DNA of 64,000 nt from Saposhnikovia divaricata (GCA_036435485.1 CM071597.1:169738147-169802146), one strand, 5' to 3'. Positions 29,584-40,903 are shown, counted from the first letter of the stretch. Numbers and translations are program-made. Notes: generated by a model not told the origin, from the letters alone.

Positions 29584-30087
29584 TTAGGTATGACGTATCC
29601 CTCTAAACACTATTTCCTTCTTTCCTGGGGTTTTCAACTTAACCTTTTTCCCTTTACAATCTATCTGAGCGTTTTTGCGAGACAACCAATCCATTCCCAA
29701 AATAACATCAAATTCCCCTAGTTTAAAAGGAATCAAATCAACATAGAAAGATTGTCCTCCTATTTTTAACTTGCAATCGGGGTGAATCTGATTAACTGGG
29801 ACTACTTCCTGGTTGGCTATCTCTACTTGTAAGGAATCTCTCAGTGGTTGGGTCTTAAGTTTCAATTTACGAGCAAAATCCCTCAATATAAAAGACTTGG
29901 TTGCCCCAGAATCAAATAAGATGTTTGCACTAACTGAATTTAGAGAAAAGGTACCTGCTATCACATCCGTGTCTCTCATGGCATCTTGCACTGTCATGTT
30001 AAAAGTTCTGGCAGTTGGTGGCCTATTGGAGGTATCTTTGCTTGCCCCTGATGCTGCTGGCTTCTTCATTGGGAAATCCTTCTTCAT
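29584..30087 (-). pseudogene. Protease of element 4, with gag zinc-knuckle end upstream
   Basis: 167 open codons. The aspartic protease motif ILFDSGATKSFI is at about aa 56-67, and FDVILGMDWLSRKNAQIDC is the usual second landmark of chromovirus proteases. Just upstream, the gag zinc knuckle reads CFQCGRQGHMKKDF: the fourth Cys ligand is Phe, a lesion. A stop separates it from the rest of gag. Confidence 0.85.
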
Positions 30088-31300
30088 GTGACCTTGACGT
30101 CCGCACTGGAAACAAGCAGTGCCCTAGCTGGCAATAGGGGTAACCGTGGTATAAGAGGTAGCATAGTGGCTTGCTCGTCCATACTTAAAACAGGTTACCG
30201 ATTTTTAGTGACATGCACCGGAATGTCTCCTTCCACAAGTTGCACATACGGGTAATGGAAGTCTAGAATGGTGGGAGTGGATCGCTTCTGATTGCTTGCC
30301 GCCCTGGCTCACACTTGTGCTTACAGGTTGTTTGAATCCCATACTCCTGCTGGGTAGGGAGACTGTCCCTTGGTTAAACTTATTTGGGGGTTTCCCTCCT
30401 GCAGAACCTCCACCCATGCTTGCATGTTTCCTTTTCATCCCCCTTTCTCTATTTCCCTCTGCATCTGATCACTCCCTGCTTCCACAATTGATGCCTTCTG
30501 CACCAAGGTGGCATAGTCTGTAATCTCTAAAACTGCTACCCGATTCTTGATCCATTGCTTCAACCCTTGCTGAAACCTATTCGCTTTCTTTTCCTTAGTA
30601 TCCACAAACTCTGGCACAAACCTCGATAGCTCGGTAAACTTAGCCTCGTAATCAGCCACTGACAAATTGTTCTGCTTCAGTTCTAAAAACTTGAGCTCCA
30701 TTTGAGTCTTCATAAACCTCGGGAAGTACTTTTCCAGAAAAAATTGTTTGAACCTTTCCCAGGTTACTATAGCACCCGTCTCCATGTTTTTCTTGGCCTC
30801 CCGCCAGTAGTTGGCCTCTCCTTTCAGAAGGTAAGTGGCAAAAACAGTCTTTTACGCGTCCGCAATGCTTAGAATCTCAAAGGACTTTTCCATTTCCTTT
30901 ATCCAGGCTCTTGCCTCGACTGGGTCAGCTGATCCTTGGAATTCTGGGGGCTTGAGTGACTTAAAGCCCTGAAAGAGTTTGCCACGGTACTGTTGTTTCC
31001 CTGCAGTGGTTGGGGTTAACGGTTCAAATTCTACCTAAGCAGATCCATAAACTGACCCATGGGGTCTCTATCCTAGTTCTCCCCTTCTTGCTCAACTTCA
31101 GTTTCTGCTCCTTCCATTTCTTCTTCGAACTCCTCTGTGTAAAAGGGTTCATCTTCTGCCCCATGCTGGGAATCATCCTGCTCATTATAATCCACATCTT
31201 GCGCTTCATCATACTCGGGGTCTTCTCTATGTTGATTATGACTTTCTTGATCAGTAGACTCACGGGGGTTAGCCCTAGTTCCCATTCTTCGTGGAGGCAT
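30088..31300 (-). pseudogene. Gag of element 4, broken
   Basis: Starts at an ATG at 31300 (MPPRRMGTRANPREST), a typical chromovirus gag opening, followed by an acidic stretch and then stops. The capsid domain is open at 30435-30785: WERFKQFFLEKYFP, LKQNNLSVADYEAKFTELS and FQQGLKQWIKNRVA (retrotransposon gag family). A basic Ser/Gly-rich segment and VCATCGRRHSGAC (30205-30438) lead to the zinc knuckle. At least three frame breaks. Confidence 0.8.
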
Positions 31301-31714
31301 CTTACTGAAAATTTGGACAATTACACATTAGGCTAATTCACTTGTTTTAAAGATTCCTCCTTGCGAAATCGTTACATATTTGGATTTAGGATCCCACAGT
31401 TCTATATTTCATGGCAACTTAATCGAAAACAATACGTGCAGAAAATAATCTAATAAACTTGTGATCGCGTCACAACAGAACTGACTGAAAGGAAACAACT
31501 ATATACATGGTATTGAAAGATACATAATCCGAGTCGCATCGACAGTTTAGAAGTACAACCATCCTAACAACATCTAGTCAAAAGTGAAATACATGGTCTA
31601 TCCGTCTAGTCAGTAAAAGGGAAACTAAATACAATGAAACTATCCCATAAAAGTTGGCACTACTATGTCCGTACATGACTAGAAGACTAGACTACTACAT
31701 CACTGTCTCTAAAA
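31301..31714 (-). other. Spacer between gag and upstream ORF of element 4
   Basis: Non-coding; nothing recognisable. Confidence 0.4.
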
Positions 31715-32534
31715 TCAGCCACTAGTGTGGCCCAAAGCCCTAACCCTCGCCACAGTAATGCGAAAGATCTCCTCAGCATCTATCCTGGATACCCTGCCAT
31801 CTCCATCAGTAGGTAACCCTTGAACCCTCATCCGGGCCCTCAGCTCAATACTGGTCACTACCCTATGCATAGCTCGAGACCTGACGCGCTTCCCGCTCTG
31901 GTTTCTCATCCTGGCTGTTCTCTCAGCTGCTAGCTCCATCCTGGACTCTGCTAGCCTGGCCTCAGCCATCGCCAGATCTGTAGAAAGTCTGCTCACAACA
32001 TAGTTATGCACACATACTGGTATCCCCTCTATCAGGATATGGGGTGGGGGTAGCCAGCTCTGCTGGAGGTGCAGCCTCTGCCTGCTGTGGCTCGGGGGTA
32101 AACTCCTCAAACTCCTCGGGAAAAGGGCTCACAGGAAAGGGTGGTGGGGTAGTGGCTCTCTCGGTGGGGAGTGGTGGCAAACGAAGTCCTGAACTCCCAA
32201 TATTATCATCAACTGGCTCATCAATATCTCTCTCAGTACCCTCATCCACTGTCTGCTCTGTAATCGCATCCGTAACCTGCTCAGTAGTCATATCATTGTC
32301 CTCCTCCATAACCCTAATATCAGATATAGCCTGGATCTCCTCCGGATCCTCATCATCAGACTCCTCACCAATAACCTCGATGTCCTCAGCTGTCTGGACC
32401 TCCTCCGGGTCCTCCTCCTCAGACTCAACAACCTCTGTGTCTCCATCCTCATCACCCAAACGCTCATAATCCGGATTTGTGGTCCTGATTAAGTCTTCGT
32501 CATGCTGGTGCTCAAAAGCCTCTGGGTCTGAGAT
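31715..32534 (-). pseudogene. Extra acidic ORF upstream of gag in element 4
   Basis: Two overlapping frames, 32004-32459 (open back to about 32534) and 31715-32110, appear to be one ORF split by a frameshift near 32050. The first part is very acidic (repeats of EEEDPEEVQ, ESDDEDPEEIQ) then Pro-rich. The second is Arg/Ala-rich and helical (MAEARLAESRMELAAERTAR). It lies between the PBS and gag. Element 3 keeps a trace at 59735-59915. No known domain recognised; no good ATG at the start of the acidic frame. Confidence 0.55.
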
Positions 32535-32685
32535 GTCGCTCGCCTACACAATACGAACTATGTTACTATCATGATACTTAAAAAGTTCCCGTAAGGGTTT
32601 TAGGTGAACTTGGCAAGAGTTCTTATTATCTTAGTGAATTTATTATTATATAACGTCGCATCATCTCTTGGGATATATAACTCTC

Positions 32686-32697
32686 GCTATGATACCA
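32686..32697 (-). other. Primer binding site of element 4
   Basis: TGGTATCATAGC on the minus strand, one change from the initiator-Met site TGGTATCAGAGC; four bases from the LTR edge. Confidence 0.8.
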
Positions 32698-32701
32698 TTT
32701 C

Positions 32702-33672
32702 TGTAACAGCCCCAGATTTGGGGTCGGGGACCTTGTCTTTACGGTCTCATATTCCATAAACAATACTTGCACTTAAATCAAAATAAATAAATAGCATGCT
32801 GTGACCCCACAATAATACCATATCACACACAACCAGTTATAGTCCCAGAGATGAAATTGAAATAAGTCTCTACTTACAGGATCCACAAGTTAATAGTTAT
32901 TACAACCCAAAATGATTACAGCATAAGTTTAATAGTTTCTGCCATTGATTAACATTAGGCATACATATAATTAAGGCTAATAAACAAAAGCTGCCTGTCT
33001 AGTCTACTGGTTGCTCCTACCTCAGCAATGGCAGCACCGATATCAGCGGGCAGTCCTACGACTGGGGTCACCTGCTTACGCCGAGTGTGCCTTACACGGG
33101 CCATCAGACCTAGCTGTTGTTGGGATAAAATAAATAAAGGAAGGGTGAGCAATAGCCCACCTAAAATAATATATAACTGAACAATAATATATAACAGTTT
33201 TAAAAGAATATCTTTGAAACCATATGCCATGAATGAAACGAACAAGACACTAGTATAATGTAAAAGATAAAGTTATGAGGTAAGTAAAGGTACTTTTAGT
33301 TCTGAACAGTTTTGAAACCCTGTCAACACGAGTGATACTTCATGTTGCAGAAAATAAAAAGATTTTGGTGATGAACTAATACTGGAGTATGTCGCGCCAG
33401 ATGACACCACCTTACGATGATCAGTTGCAGGTCGTGCATCTCAAAATTTGTTTCTCTACATGTAGAAGGAAGAACATATGGACGCCACCATATGCCGGAT
33501 CTCCCTAGCCATCTTTGGGCTTAGATGGGACCGGCACAACTCGGACCCTATTTCCAGGATGGACTGTCCCACAACCTTTTATACCAGTTTCAATGATGGA
33601 CTGTCCCACAGCCTCTTACACATTACACAAATACTCCTAGTTTGAGTAAATCCATGACTCTGAAACGTAAAG
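32702..33672 (-). repeat. 5' LTR of element 4, inner part
   Basis: On the plus strand it begins TGTAACAGCCCCAG. It is interrupted at 33672 by copia element 2; the last five bases TAAAG (33668-33672) are the target duplication. It continues at 47605. Confidence 0.9.
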
Positions 33673-33957
33673 TGTTAGTCACAGAGGCATGCCTGAATAC
33701 ATCTAATAACAAGCCTAAGTATGTGTAATGCTATGCATTACCTACATGACCTCTTAACTGAGGGAACCTCTAGTTGTAGAGTTTCTATTTGTTCTGTACT
33801 TGTAATAGGCATCAAATTCTATCTGTGTAACTGTACCTACTAAGTCAAGAATAAAGCTTGAAAGAAGTTCTAAGGTTCATGCCTCAAGCAAGGAAATGAA
33901 GACTGTCAAATAATCACAGTTGGGATTTGAAGAAATGAAGAATTTGCCTAAGTACCA

Positions 33958-34276
33958 ATTCGAGAAGTACATTTGTCTATTCGAGAAGTCTAGCATTCGA
34001 GAAGTCTGGAGTTCGATATCTCAGAAGACACTATTCGATATCTCTCAATATGCTATTCGATATCTCAGGGATTCGATATGTCAAAATGTTCTATTCGATA
34101 TCTCAGGGATTCGATATGTCAAAATGCTCTATTCGATATCTCAAGGAGTCCCAGAGAAAAGAGCTATTCGAGAAGTGATTTGATATGTCAAGATAACACT
34201 ATTCGAGAACTCAGAGTTATCGATCAAGTCAACTCCAGTTCTCGAATCACTCACTTAGTCACTTCTCGAATACATT
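33958..34276 (+). repeat. TCGA-centred repeat cluster in U3 of element 2
   Basis: About fifteen TTCGAGAA or TTCGATATCTC half-palindromes; the last ones are in opposite orientation (GTTCTCGAAT). The same cluster lies at 46706-47023 in the 3' LTR. Confidence 0.8.
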
Positions 34277-34548
34277 CTTGAGGACAAAATACTGAAGATT
34301 TGTACAAGTCAGAAACCTGCAACAAGCCAGCACACTTTATTTGACTCTGTCCTATAAAGCATGCTGGAAAGCCTACAAAGAAGCTTGGAGAGATAAGACA
34401 AGGGACAAGGAGCTGAAGAAGTGGATCTAAACAGGCTTTTCAAAGTCAAATCTGTAGCCGTTTGGACTCTTACTAAAATGAGATAGACAGACTGGAAAGT
34501 GCTTTTGTTTTACCTACCTCATTTGTAGCAAGTGGGTGTATCCATGTC

Positions 34549-34556
34549 TATAAGGA
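34549..34556 (+). promoter_or_regulatory. LTR TATA-like box of element 2
   Basis: CTATAAGG about 310 bp before the LTR end and 270 bp after the U3 repeats; the likely start region of the genomic transcript. Confidence 0.45.
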
Positions 34557-34861
34557 TACAGCCTCACTTCCTTAGCTGTTAAGGTTTTGAAGTTTCTCAA
34601 AAATACCCAGAAAATATCTCTCTGAGAAAACCGAAGCTGAGAATACTATCATTTGTATTCACAGATTGTAGCAAGATCTTTATCTAATAAAATATTAGAT
34701 TAAAGTGATATTGTGTTGTGTTTGTGTTTAATTTTCCGCATCTTCATATCTCACACACTCATCACTTATCTTGCTGCAAAGATTCAAGACCGAAGAAAAA
34801 TTCAAGAATCCATTCACCCCCCCCCCTCTGTATTCTTTTACTGTATTCAATACTCAACAAG

Positions 34862-34873
34862 TGGTATCAGAGC
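34862..34873 (+). other. Primer binding site of element 2
   Basis: TGGTATCAGAGC two bases after the LTR end, complementary to initiator Met tRNA. Confidence 0.94.
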
Positions 34874-34902
34874 AGGCTGTTTAATCTAAACAGAAAACGA
34901 TC

Positions 34903-37404
34903 ATGAGTTCGAATACACCAAAGACTACAGGTACGGTAAAGGTCCCTAAGTTCGACAAAGAGAATTACAACCTCTGGAAAATAAAAATGCTGTTGTTCAT
35001 CAAAGCTGCCAATCCTCTCTACCCTGACATTCTCAAGAATGGTCCATTCATACCACAACAAGAAGTTTCTGAATCCACAGTGGGCGCAGTAGTCATTCCT
35101 AGATCATACGTTCCAAAAGAGCCATCCAAATGGACGGACTCAGAGAAGGAAAAGATTGCCCTAGACAGCCACCTCATGTTGTTAATCATAGACTCCTTGG
35201 ATATGTCGATGTTTGCCAACGTAGCATCATGCAGATCAGCCAAGGACATGTGGAATCACATCGAGGTGTTATGTGAAGGGACAGAGGAGGTAAGAGAAAA
35301 TAAGAAACAGATACTGGTCACACAGTATGAGGCGTTCATGGCACAGCCCAAGGAAAGTATCACTGATGTGTTTGAAAGATTTCACAAGCTGGTGACTGAG
35401 CTCCAAATGAATGGGAAGGTTTACAGCACTAAGGAATTAAATATGAAGTTTCTACTATCGTCACCAAACCATCTAGAGCAAAGGGTCATATCTCTAAGAG
35501 AAAGAGATTTGAACAAAGTCACGTATGATGTGCTCTATGGGGTTTTAAAGACACACGAGCTTGAGTTGCTTCAAAAGAGGGCTATCCAAGCTAACCAAGG
35601 CAGAATGATAAACACATCCTGTGCCTTGATTGTCAACAAATCTATTCAAGACCTGGAAGCATCTGCAAGTCAGCTGAGAATAGAAGAGATAGTAGATGAT
35701 GAAGAAACTGAGGAAGTAGTGACTGAACCTGCTGATGACAAGGAAGAAGATGAGTTCTACACTCTTGAAGAGCTGGATGGCATGGAAAATACATCATATG
35801 CTTTTATGGCTAGAAAATTTCCAAACATCAGATTCAAGAGGAATCAGCCCTTCAAGCCTAGACCTCAAAATCATTCATTCAACAAGGGCAAGGCACCTAT
35901 GAAAACAAACAAGAACAGATTCAAAACCAGCTATGTGGATAGGTCATCTGTAAGATGTTACAGATGCAATGACCTAGGGCATTTTGCCAGTGAATGCAAG
36001 AAGCCTAAAAAGAAGGATAAGGAGTTTCTTGAGCTTGAAGCTAAGTATGAGGCCCTTCTGAAGAAGCAGACACCAGGTAAGGCTTACATAGCTGAAGGGA
36101 AGTGTTGGGATGATTCTGACAGTGATGGGGAAGAACAAGAATTCTGCAACTATGCCTTGATGGCCAATTCCAAGGAAGAACCATCTGCATCAGACTCACA
36201 GGTACCATCTCTCACTACCATAGACTTGTCTGTTTCTGAATATAAATCTTTGGTTGAACAACTATCTGTTGAGATGTTTAACATTCATACTAGTATGACT
36301 GCTGCTAATGAAGAGATTGCTAAACTGTCTACTAGGAATGAACTGTTAAATAAGAGAAATGAGGAACTAGAGCTAACTACTGTGCAAATAGAAAATCTTA
36401 AACAAGAGATTGAGTATCTAAAGAATAAAGTTCTATGTGCTAGTCAAGTTGAGAAAGCTCTTAGGGATGAATTAGCTGAAAATGAATTTAAGTTGAAAAC
36501 ATTTAAGAATTCCTCTAGTCTATTGCAGTCTTATCATGAGAAAAATCTAGCGAGACCTAAGGCTACCATTGGACTTGATTATGACACTCTTAAACAGAGG
36601 AAAGGCTATGCAGTCATTGAAGATGACATTGTTGTTCAAGAGGAGGTGCCTCAGATTTTGAAAAAGACTGAGAATCCAATATTTAAAACACCAACACTTG
36701 AGATTGATGAGGATGCCTTACTCATCAAGCAAATGTTGAAGGATGAAGATGAGGCACAATCAAATGAACAACAAGCATCCTCTGAGAGTAAGAATGTCAA
36801 AACCAAAGCCAAGGAGCCATTAGGAGGTAGACCTAGACTTGAGAAACCTGTAAAGTTTGTTTCAGCTGGAAATTATGAGACTAAGAAGAAAGTGACTAAT
36901 AAGAGACCAAACAGGAATGGCAAATTAGGGATTAACAAAGATAACAACTATGCTTATGTGCCAAATGCCCCTAGGAAAGTTTGTCAAAACTGTTTTAGCT
37001 CTAATCATTTGACTCATGCTTGCAAGAAACCATCTGGTAGTGTTGCTAAACCATTCTATGATTGCTCTGTGCCTTTAAGACATAGAGACTCTCCTTTCTG
37101 TGATAAACTTGATTGTATGCCATGTAACATGAATGTGATGACTAGTTGTTTTAATTTGAGAAGACAATTCATGGAGGGCTGTATTAATCATAATGTTCAC
37201 ACACACTACACAAGGACAAAGTCTTCAAGTCCTCCTAAAGTTAGGAAGGTACCTCTGTCACCTAAGTCTAAGAACCCTGATTCTAAGACTCCCAACAGTG
37301 ACAAGAAGACCAACATCAAGAAAACTGATAAGCATGCTGATTTTGATAAAACTGTCACTAAGTCACATGGACCCAAACTCGTTTGGGTACCAAAGAAGAA
37401 GTAA
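34903..37404 (+). CDS. Gag of copia element 2
   Basis: 833-aa copia gag starting at ATG 34903, 43 bases after the LTR. The N-terminal domain (VPKFDKENYNLWKIKMLLFI) is the copia gag type. The first zinc knuckle CYRCNDLGHFASEC is at about aa 352-365. A long coiled coil follows (aa ~440-545). The second knuckle CQNCFSSNHLTHAC is at about aa 694-707, and a Cys-containing DKLDCMPC follows. The end is Lys/Ser/Pro-rich and finishes WVPKKK. It overlaps pol in the -1 frame. Same architecture as the element 1 gag. Confidence 0.93.
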   Translation: MSSNTPKTTGTVKVPKFDKENYNLWKIKMLLFIKAANPLYPDILKNGPFIPQQEVSESTVGAVVIPRSYVPKEPSKWTDSEKEKIALDSHLMLLIIDSLDMSMFANVASCRSAKDMWNHIEVLCEGTEEVRENKKQILVTQYEAFMAQPKESITDVFERFHKLVTELQMNGKVYSTKELNMKFLLSSPNHLEQRVISLRERDLNKVTYDVLYGVLKTHELELLQKRAIQANQGRMINTSCALIVNKSIQDLEASASQLRIEEIVDDEETEEVVTEPADDKEEDEFYTLEELDGMENTSYAFMARKFPNIRFKRNQPFKPRPQNHSFNKGKAPMKTNKNRFKTSYVDRSSVRCYRCNDLGHFASECKKPKKKDKEFLELEAKYEALLKKQTPGKAYIAEGKCWDDSDSDGEEQEFCNYALMANSKEEPSASDSQVPSLTTIDLSVSEYKSLVEQLSVEMFNIHTSMTAANEEIAKLSTRNELLNKRNEELELTTVQIENLKQEIEYLKNKVLCASQVEKALRDELAENEFKLKTFKNSSSLLQSYHEKNLARPKATIGLDYDTLKQRKGYAVIEDDIVVQEEVPQILKKTENPIFKTPTLEIDEDALLIKQMLKDEDEAQSNEQQASSESKNVKTKAKEPLGGRPRLEKPVKFVSAGNYETKKKVTNKRPNRNGKLGINKDNNYAYVPNAPRKVCQNCFSSNHLTHACKKPSGSVAKPFYDCSVPLRHRDSPFCDKLDCMPCNMNVMTSCFNLRRQFMEGCINHNVHTHYTRTKSSSPPKVRKVPLSPKSKNPDSKTPNSDKKTNIKKTDKHADFDKTVTKSHGPKLVWVPKKK

Positions 37405-40400
37405 TACTTTTGTGTTTGCAGGGCAAAGAAAGTAAAAAGAAGGTCATGTGGATTTTGGACAGTGGATGCTCAAATCATATGACTGGTGATATGGCCCTGC
37501 TATCACAGTATGAGGAAAAGGCTGGCCCAATGGTTGCTTTTGGAGATGACAGCATTGGCAACACACTGGGATATGGCAAGTTGGAAATTGGTAATGTCAT
37601 CATTGAGAATGTAGCACTGGTCAAGGGGCTCAAGCATAATCTACTGAGTGTTGGTCAATTCACTGACAGAGGCTTCAAAGTGAACTTTGACAAAGATGAA
37701 TGTTTGATCACCCACAAGAAGACTGGTGATTTTGCTCTGTCTGGAGTAAGGAAAGGAAGCCTGTTTGTAGCCAATATGGACTCTGCAAGCAAGGACACAA
37801 TTTGTTGCTTCTACTCAAAAGCATCAAATGAAGACAGTTGGCTGTGGCACAAGAAGCTATCACACCTGAACTTCAAAGCCATTAATTCCCTAGTCAAAAG
37901 GGAGTTAGTGAGAGGCATGCCCACACTTGAGTTCTGTCAAGAAGGAGTGTGTGAGGCGTGTCAAAAGGGAAAAATGAAAAGATCAAGCCACAAGTCAAAA
38001 ACAGTGACATCTATAACCAAGCCCCTGCAACTGATTCATATGGATTTGTTTGGGCCTGTCAATATTATGTCACTAGGAAGGAAGAAGTATGCTCTAGTGA
38101 TGGTTGATGATTTTACAAGGTATACATGGGTAGAATTTCTGGCATCAAAGGATGAGGCTCCACAAGTAATCATTGAGCACATAAAGAAAGTTGACAAAGA
38201 AGCAAAGGCCATAAATGCAAGTGTGATTGCATTAAGGAGTGATAATGGGACAGAATTCAGAAATGCCATGCTTGGAGCATTCTGCAAAGAAAATGGTATT
38301 TCTCAACAATTCTCAGCTCCAAGGACTCCACAACAAAATGGAGTTGTTGAGAGAAAGAATAGGACTCTGATAGAGGCTGCTAAAACAATGCTACTTGATG
38401 CAAAGATGCCTACATGTTTTTGGGCTGAGGCTGTGAGCACTGCATGCTACATCCAAAACAGAACCCTCATCAACAAAAACACTGGAAAGACACCTTACAA
38501 CTTGATGACTGGAAAGAAGCCTACTCTAAAGTATGTTCATACTTTTGGAAGCAAGTGCTTTGTGCTAAAAGATAATTCAGAATATGTTGGAAAGTTTGAT
38601 GCAAAGGCATTTGAAGGAATCTTTCTTGGCTATTCTATGGAAAGAATTGCATACAAAGTTTATGTCATTTGTCAAAAGAAAGTAATGGAGAGCACAGATG
38701 TAACATTTGATGACAGCAAACTACCTGGATTAGAAGAAGCCAATGATGAAGATAAAGATCCCTTGAAGTTTGACAATCTAGATGATTCTGATGAGGAGAT
38801 TGAAAGTGAATCTGAACTCATAATCCAACAAACTCAAGTGAATGAAGAACCTGTGTCAACCAACAATGAAGAAACAAGCATCCAAGATACACCTGTGAGG
38901 AGTGACAACTTCACAAGGGGAGGAAATGTAGATGATCATGATCTAAATGATGAAGCAACATCAAGGATGAGAAATCAATCTGAACATACAAGGAAATGGG
39001 ATAGATCTCACACTGCAGATCAGATAATTGGAAATCCAAATGCAGGAGTAAGGACAAGGAGAGCAACTATAAATGAATGTCTCTATGGCTGCTTTCTATC
39101 CCAAGTTGAGCCTAAGAAACTTGATGACGCATTGTTGGATCCTGACTGGATAATTGCTATGCAAGAGGAGCTAAATCAATTTGAAAGGAGCAAAGTATGG
39201 GAACTAGTGCCTGCACCAAAGGATAGAACCGTTGTTGGAACTAAATGGGTTCTAAGGAATAAGATGGATGAAAATGGTGTAGTCATAAGGAACAAAGCAA
39301 GGTTGGTTGCAAAAGGATACTCTCAACAGGAAGGTATTGACTATGATGAGACCTTTGCCCCTGTTGCTAGACTAGAAGCCATCAGAATTTTCTTGGCATT
39401 TGCTGCACATTCTAATTTCAAGGTCTATCAAATGGATGTCAAGAGTGCATTCCTGAATGGGGAGTTGGAAGAAGAAGTATATGTGCAACAACCACCTGGC
39501 TTTGAGGATCCACAGTTTCCCCACTTTGTCTACAGATTACTTAAAGCATTGTATGGACTCAAGCAAGCTCCTAGGGCATGGTATGACACACTATCACAAT
39601 TTCTACTGGAGAATCAATTCACTAGAGGCACACTGGACAAGACACTGTTCTACAAGAAACATGATGATGATATTATCCTAGTTCAAATCTATGTGGATGA
39701 TATCATATTTGGCTCTACAAATGAGAAGCTGTGTGAAAAATTCTCTAAGCTCATGCAAAGCAGATATGAGATGAGTATGATGGGAGAATTAACATTCTTT
39801 CTTGGACTGCAAGTTAGTCAAAGGAAGGATGGCATTTTTATAAGCCAAACCAAATACATTAAAGATTTACTGAAGAAATTTGATTTGGAAGAATGTTCAC
39901 CTGCAAAGACACCCATGGCCACTGCCGCCAAGTTAGATGATGATGCTAAGGGCAAAAAGGTAGATATCTCAATCTACAGAGGCATGGTTGGTTCTCTACT
40001 CTACCTCACTGCTAGTAGGCCAGATATCATGTTTGCTACATGCTTATGTGCAAGGTTTCAATCAAACCCAAAGGAATCACACATGATAGCAATAAAAAGG
40101 ATCTTCAAATATCTGAAAGGCACACCAAACTTGGGGTTATGGTATCCTAAGGACACAGGGTTCAATCTGGTTGGTTATTCTGATGCTGATTATGCTGGAT
40201 GCAGAGTGCATAGGAAAAGCACATCAGGTAGCTGCCAGTTTCTTGGACAAAGGTTAGTCTCTTGGTACAGCAAGAAACAACAATCTGTGTCAACTTCCAC
40301 AGCTGAAGCTGAATACATAGCTGCTGGAAGTTGCTATGCTCAAGTGCTTTGGATTAGAAATCAACTTAGAGATTATGGACTTGTGTTGGAAAGAATTCCT

Positions 40401-40643
40401 ATCATGTGTGACAACACAAGTGCAATCTCTATAGTTGCCAATCCTGTCAATCATTCTAGGACAAAGCACATTGACATCAGATATCATTTCATTAGGGAGC
40501 ATGCAACTAATGGAACCATTGAGTTACATTATGTTCCCACAGAAAAACAACTAGCTGACATATTCACTAAGCCACTAGATGAAGCCACCTTCACAAGGTT
40601 GGTTAGTGAGATTGGAATGCTGAATTCTTCAAATTCTGGCTAA
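37383..40643 (+). CDS. Pol polyprotein of copia element 2 (PR-IN-RT-RNase H)
   Basis: About 1086 aa. Protease motif LDSGCSNHMTG at about aa 25-35. Integrase finger WHKKLSHLNF...CEACQKGK. Catalytic triad D221, D287 and E323, exact DD35E. RT with YVDDIIFGS at about aa 770. RNase H with YSDADYAGC and the terminal ADIFTKPLD. The first codon given is TTG; the frame is open back to 37362 and no ATG precedes the protease, so it needs gag to start translation. Intact throughout. Confidence 0.94.
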   Translation: MGTKEEVILLCLQGKESKKKVMWILDSGCSNHMTGDMALLSQYEEKAGPMVAFGDDSIGNTLGYGKLEIGNVIIENVALVKGLKHNLLSVGQFTDRGFKVNFDKDECLITHKKTGDFALSGVRKGSLFVANMDSASKDTICCFYSKASNEDSWLWHKKLSHLNFKAINSLVKRELVRGMPTLEFCQEGVCEACQKGKMKRSSHKSKTVTSITKPLQLIHMDLFGPVNIMSLGRKKYALVMVDDFTRYTWVEFLASKDEAPQVIIEHIKKVDKEAKAINASVIALRSDNGTEFRNAMLGAFCKENGISQQFSAPRTPQQNGVVERKNRTLIEAAKTMLLDAKMPTCFWAEAVSTACYIQNRTLINKNTGKTPYNLMTGKKPTLKYVHTFGSKCFVLKDNSEYVGKFDAKAFEGIFLGYSMERIAYKVYVICQKKVMESTDVTFDDSKLPGLEEANDEDKDPLKFDNLDDSDEEIESESELIIQQTQVNEEPVSTNNEETSIQDTPVRSDNFTRGGNVDDHDLNDEATSRMRNQSEHTRKWDRSHTADQIIGNPNAGVRTRRATINECLYGCFLSQVEPKKLDDALLDPDWIIAMQEELNQFERSKVWELVPAPKDRTVVGTKWVLRNKMDENGVVIRNKARLVAKGYSQQEGIDYDETFAPVARLEAIRIFLAFAAHSNFKVYQMDVKSAFLNGELEEEVYVQQPPGFEDPQFPHFVYRLLKALYGLKQAPRAWYDTLSQFLLENQFTRGTLDKTLFYKKHDDDIILVQIYVDDIIFGSTNEKLCEKFSKLMQSRYEMSMMGELTFFLGLQVSQRKDGIFISQTKYIKDLLKKFDLEECSPAKTPMATAAKLDDDAKGKKVDISIYRGMVGSLLYLTASRPDIMFATCLCARFQSNPKESHMIAIKRIFKYLKGTPNLGLWYPKDTGFNLVGYSDADYAGCRVHRKSTSGSCQFLGQRLVSWYSKKQQSVSTSTAEAEYIAAGSCYAQVLWIRNQLRDYGLVLERIPIMCDNTSAISIVANPVNHSRTKHIDIRYHFIREHATNGTIELHYVPTEKQLADIFTKPLDEATFTRLVSEIGMLNSSNSG

Positions 40644-40903
40644 GTGAATATATCAACTAGATTGTTGCAGCAGTAAATACTTACCTTATCAAATGCTCAA
40701 TATTTTTAAAGTAAGTATTGGCTGGAGTATGATTTATAAATATTCCACAATGCTGCACATGTTGAAAATCATACATCTTTAGCTTGAAATTTCTGTGAAA
40801 TTTTGAGAAAATCACTATTTAATTTAGTAGAATATTCTTCAGTGAATATTTCTGGTAAATTTTAAAAGATAGTGAAAATGGAATTTTATGAGTGAAAAGT
40901 ATA
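40644..40903 (+). other. AT-rich start of the pol-ORF3 spacer, element 2
   Basis: Non-coding, no repeats seen; leads into the TCGA repeat cluster. Confidence 0.4.

Larger units (their letters stand above)
33673..34859 (+). repeat. 5' LTR of copia element 2
   Basis: 1187 bp, TG...CA. The U3 holds a repeat cluster at 33958-34276 made of CTATTCGAGAAGT, ATTCGATATCTCAG and GGATTCGATATGTCAAAATG. The TATA-like box is at 34549, and a C10 run lies just before the end. Confidence 0.95.

Noticed and set aside
31010..32469. Plus-strand ORFs at 31010-31336 and 32044-32469
   Set aside because: They are antisense shadows of element 4's gag start and the acidic upstream ORF.
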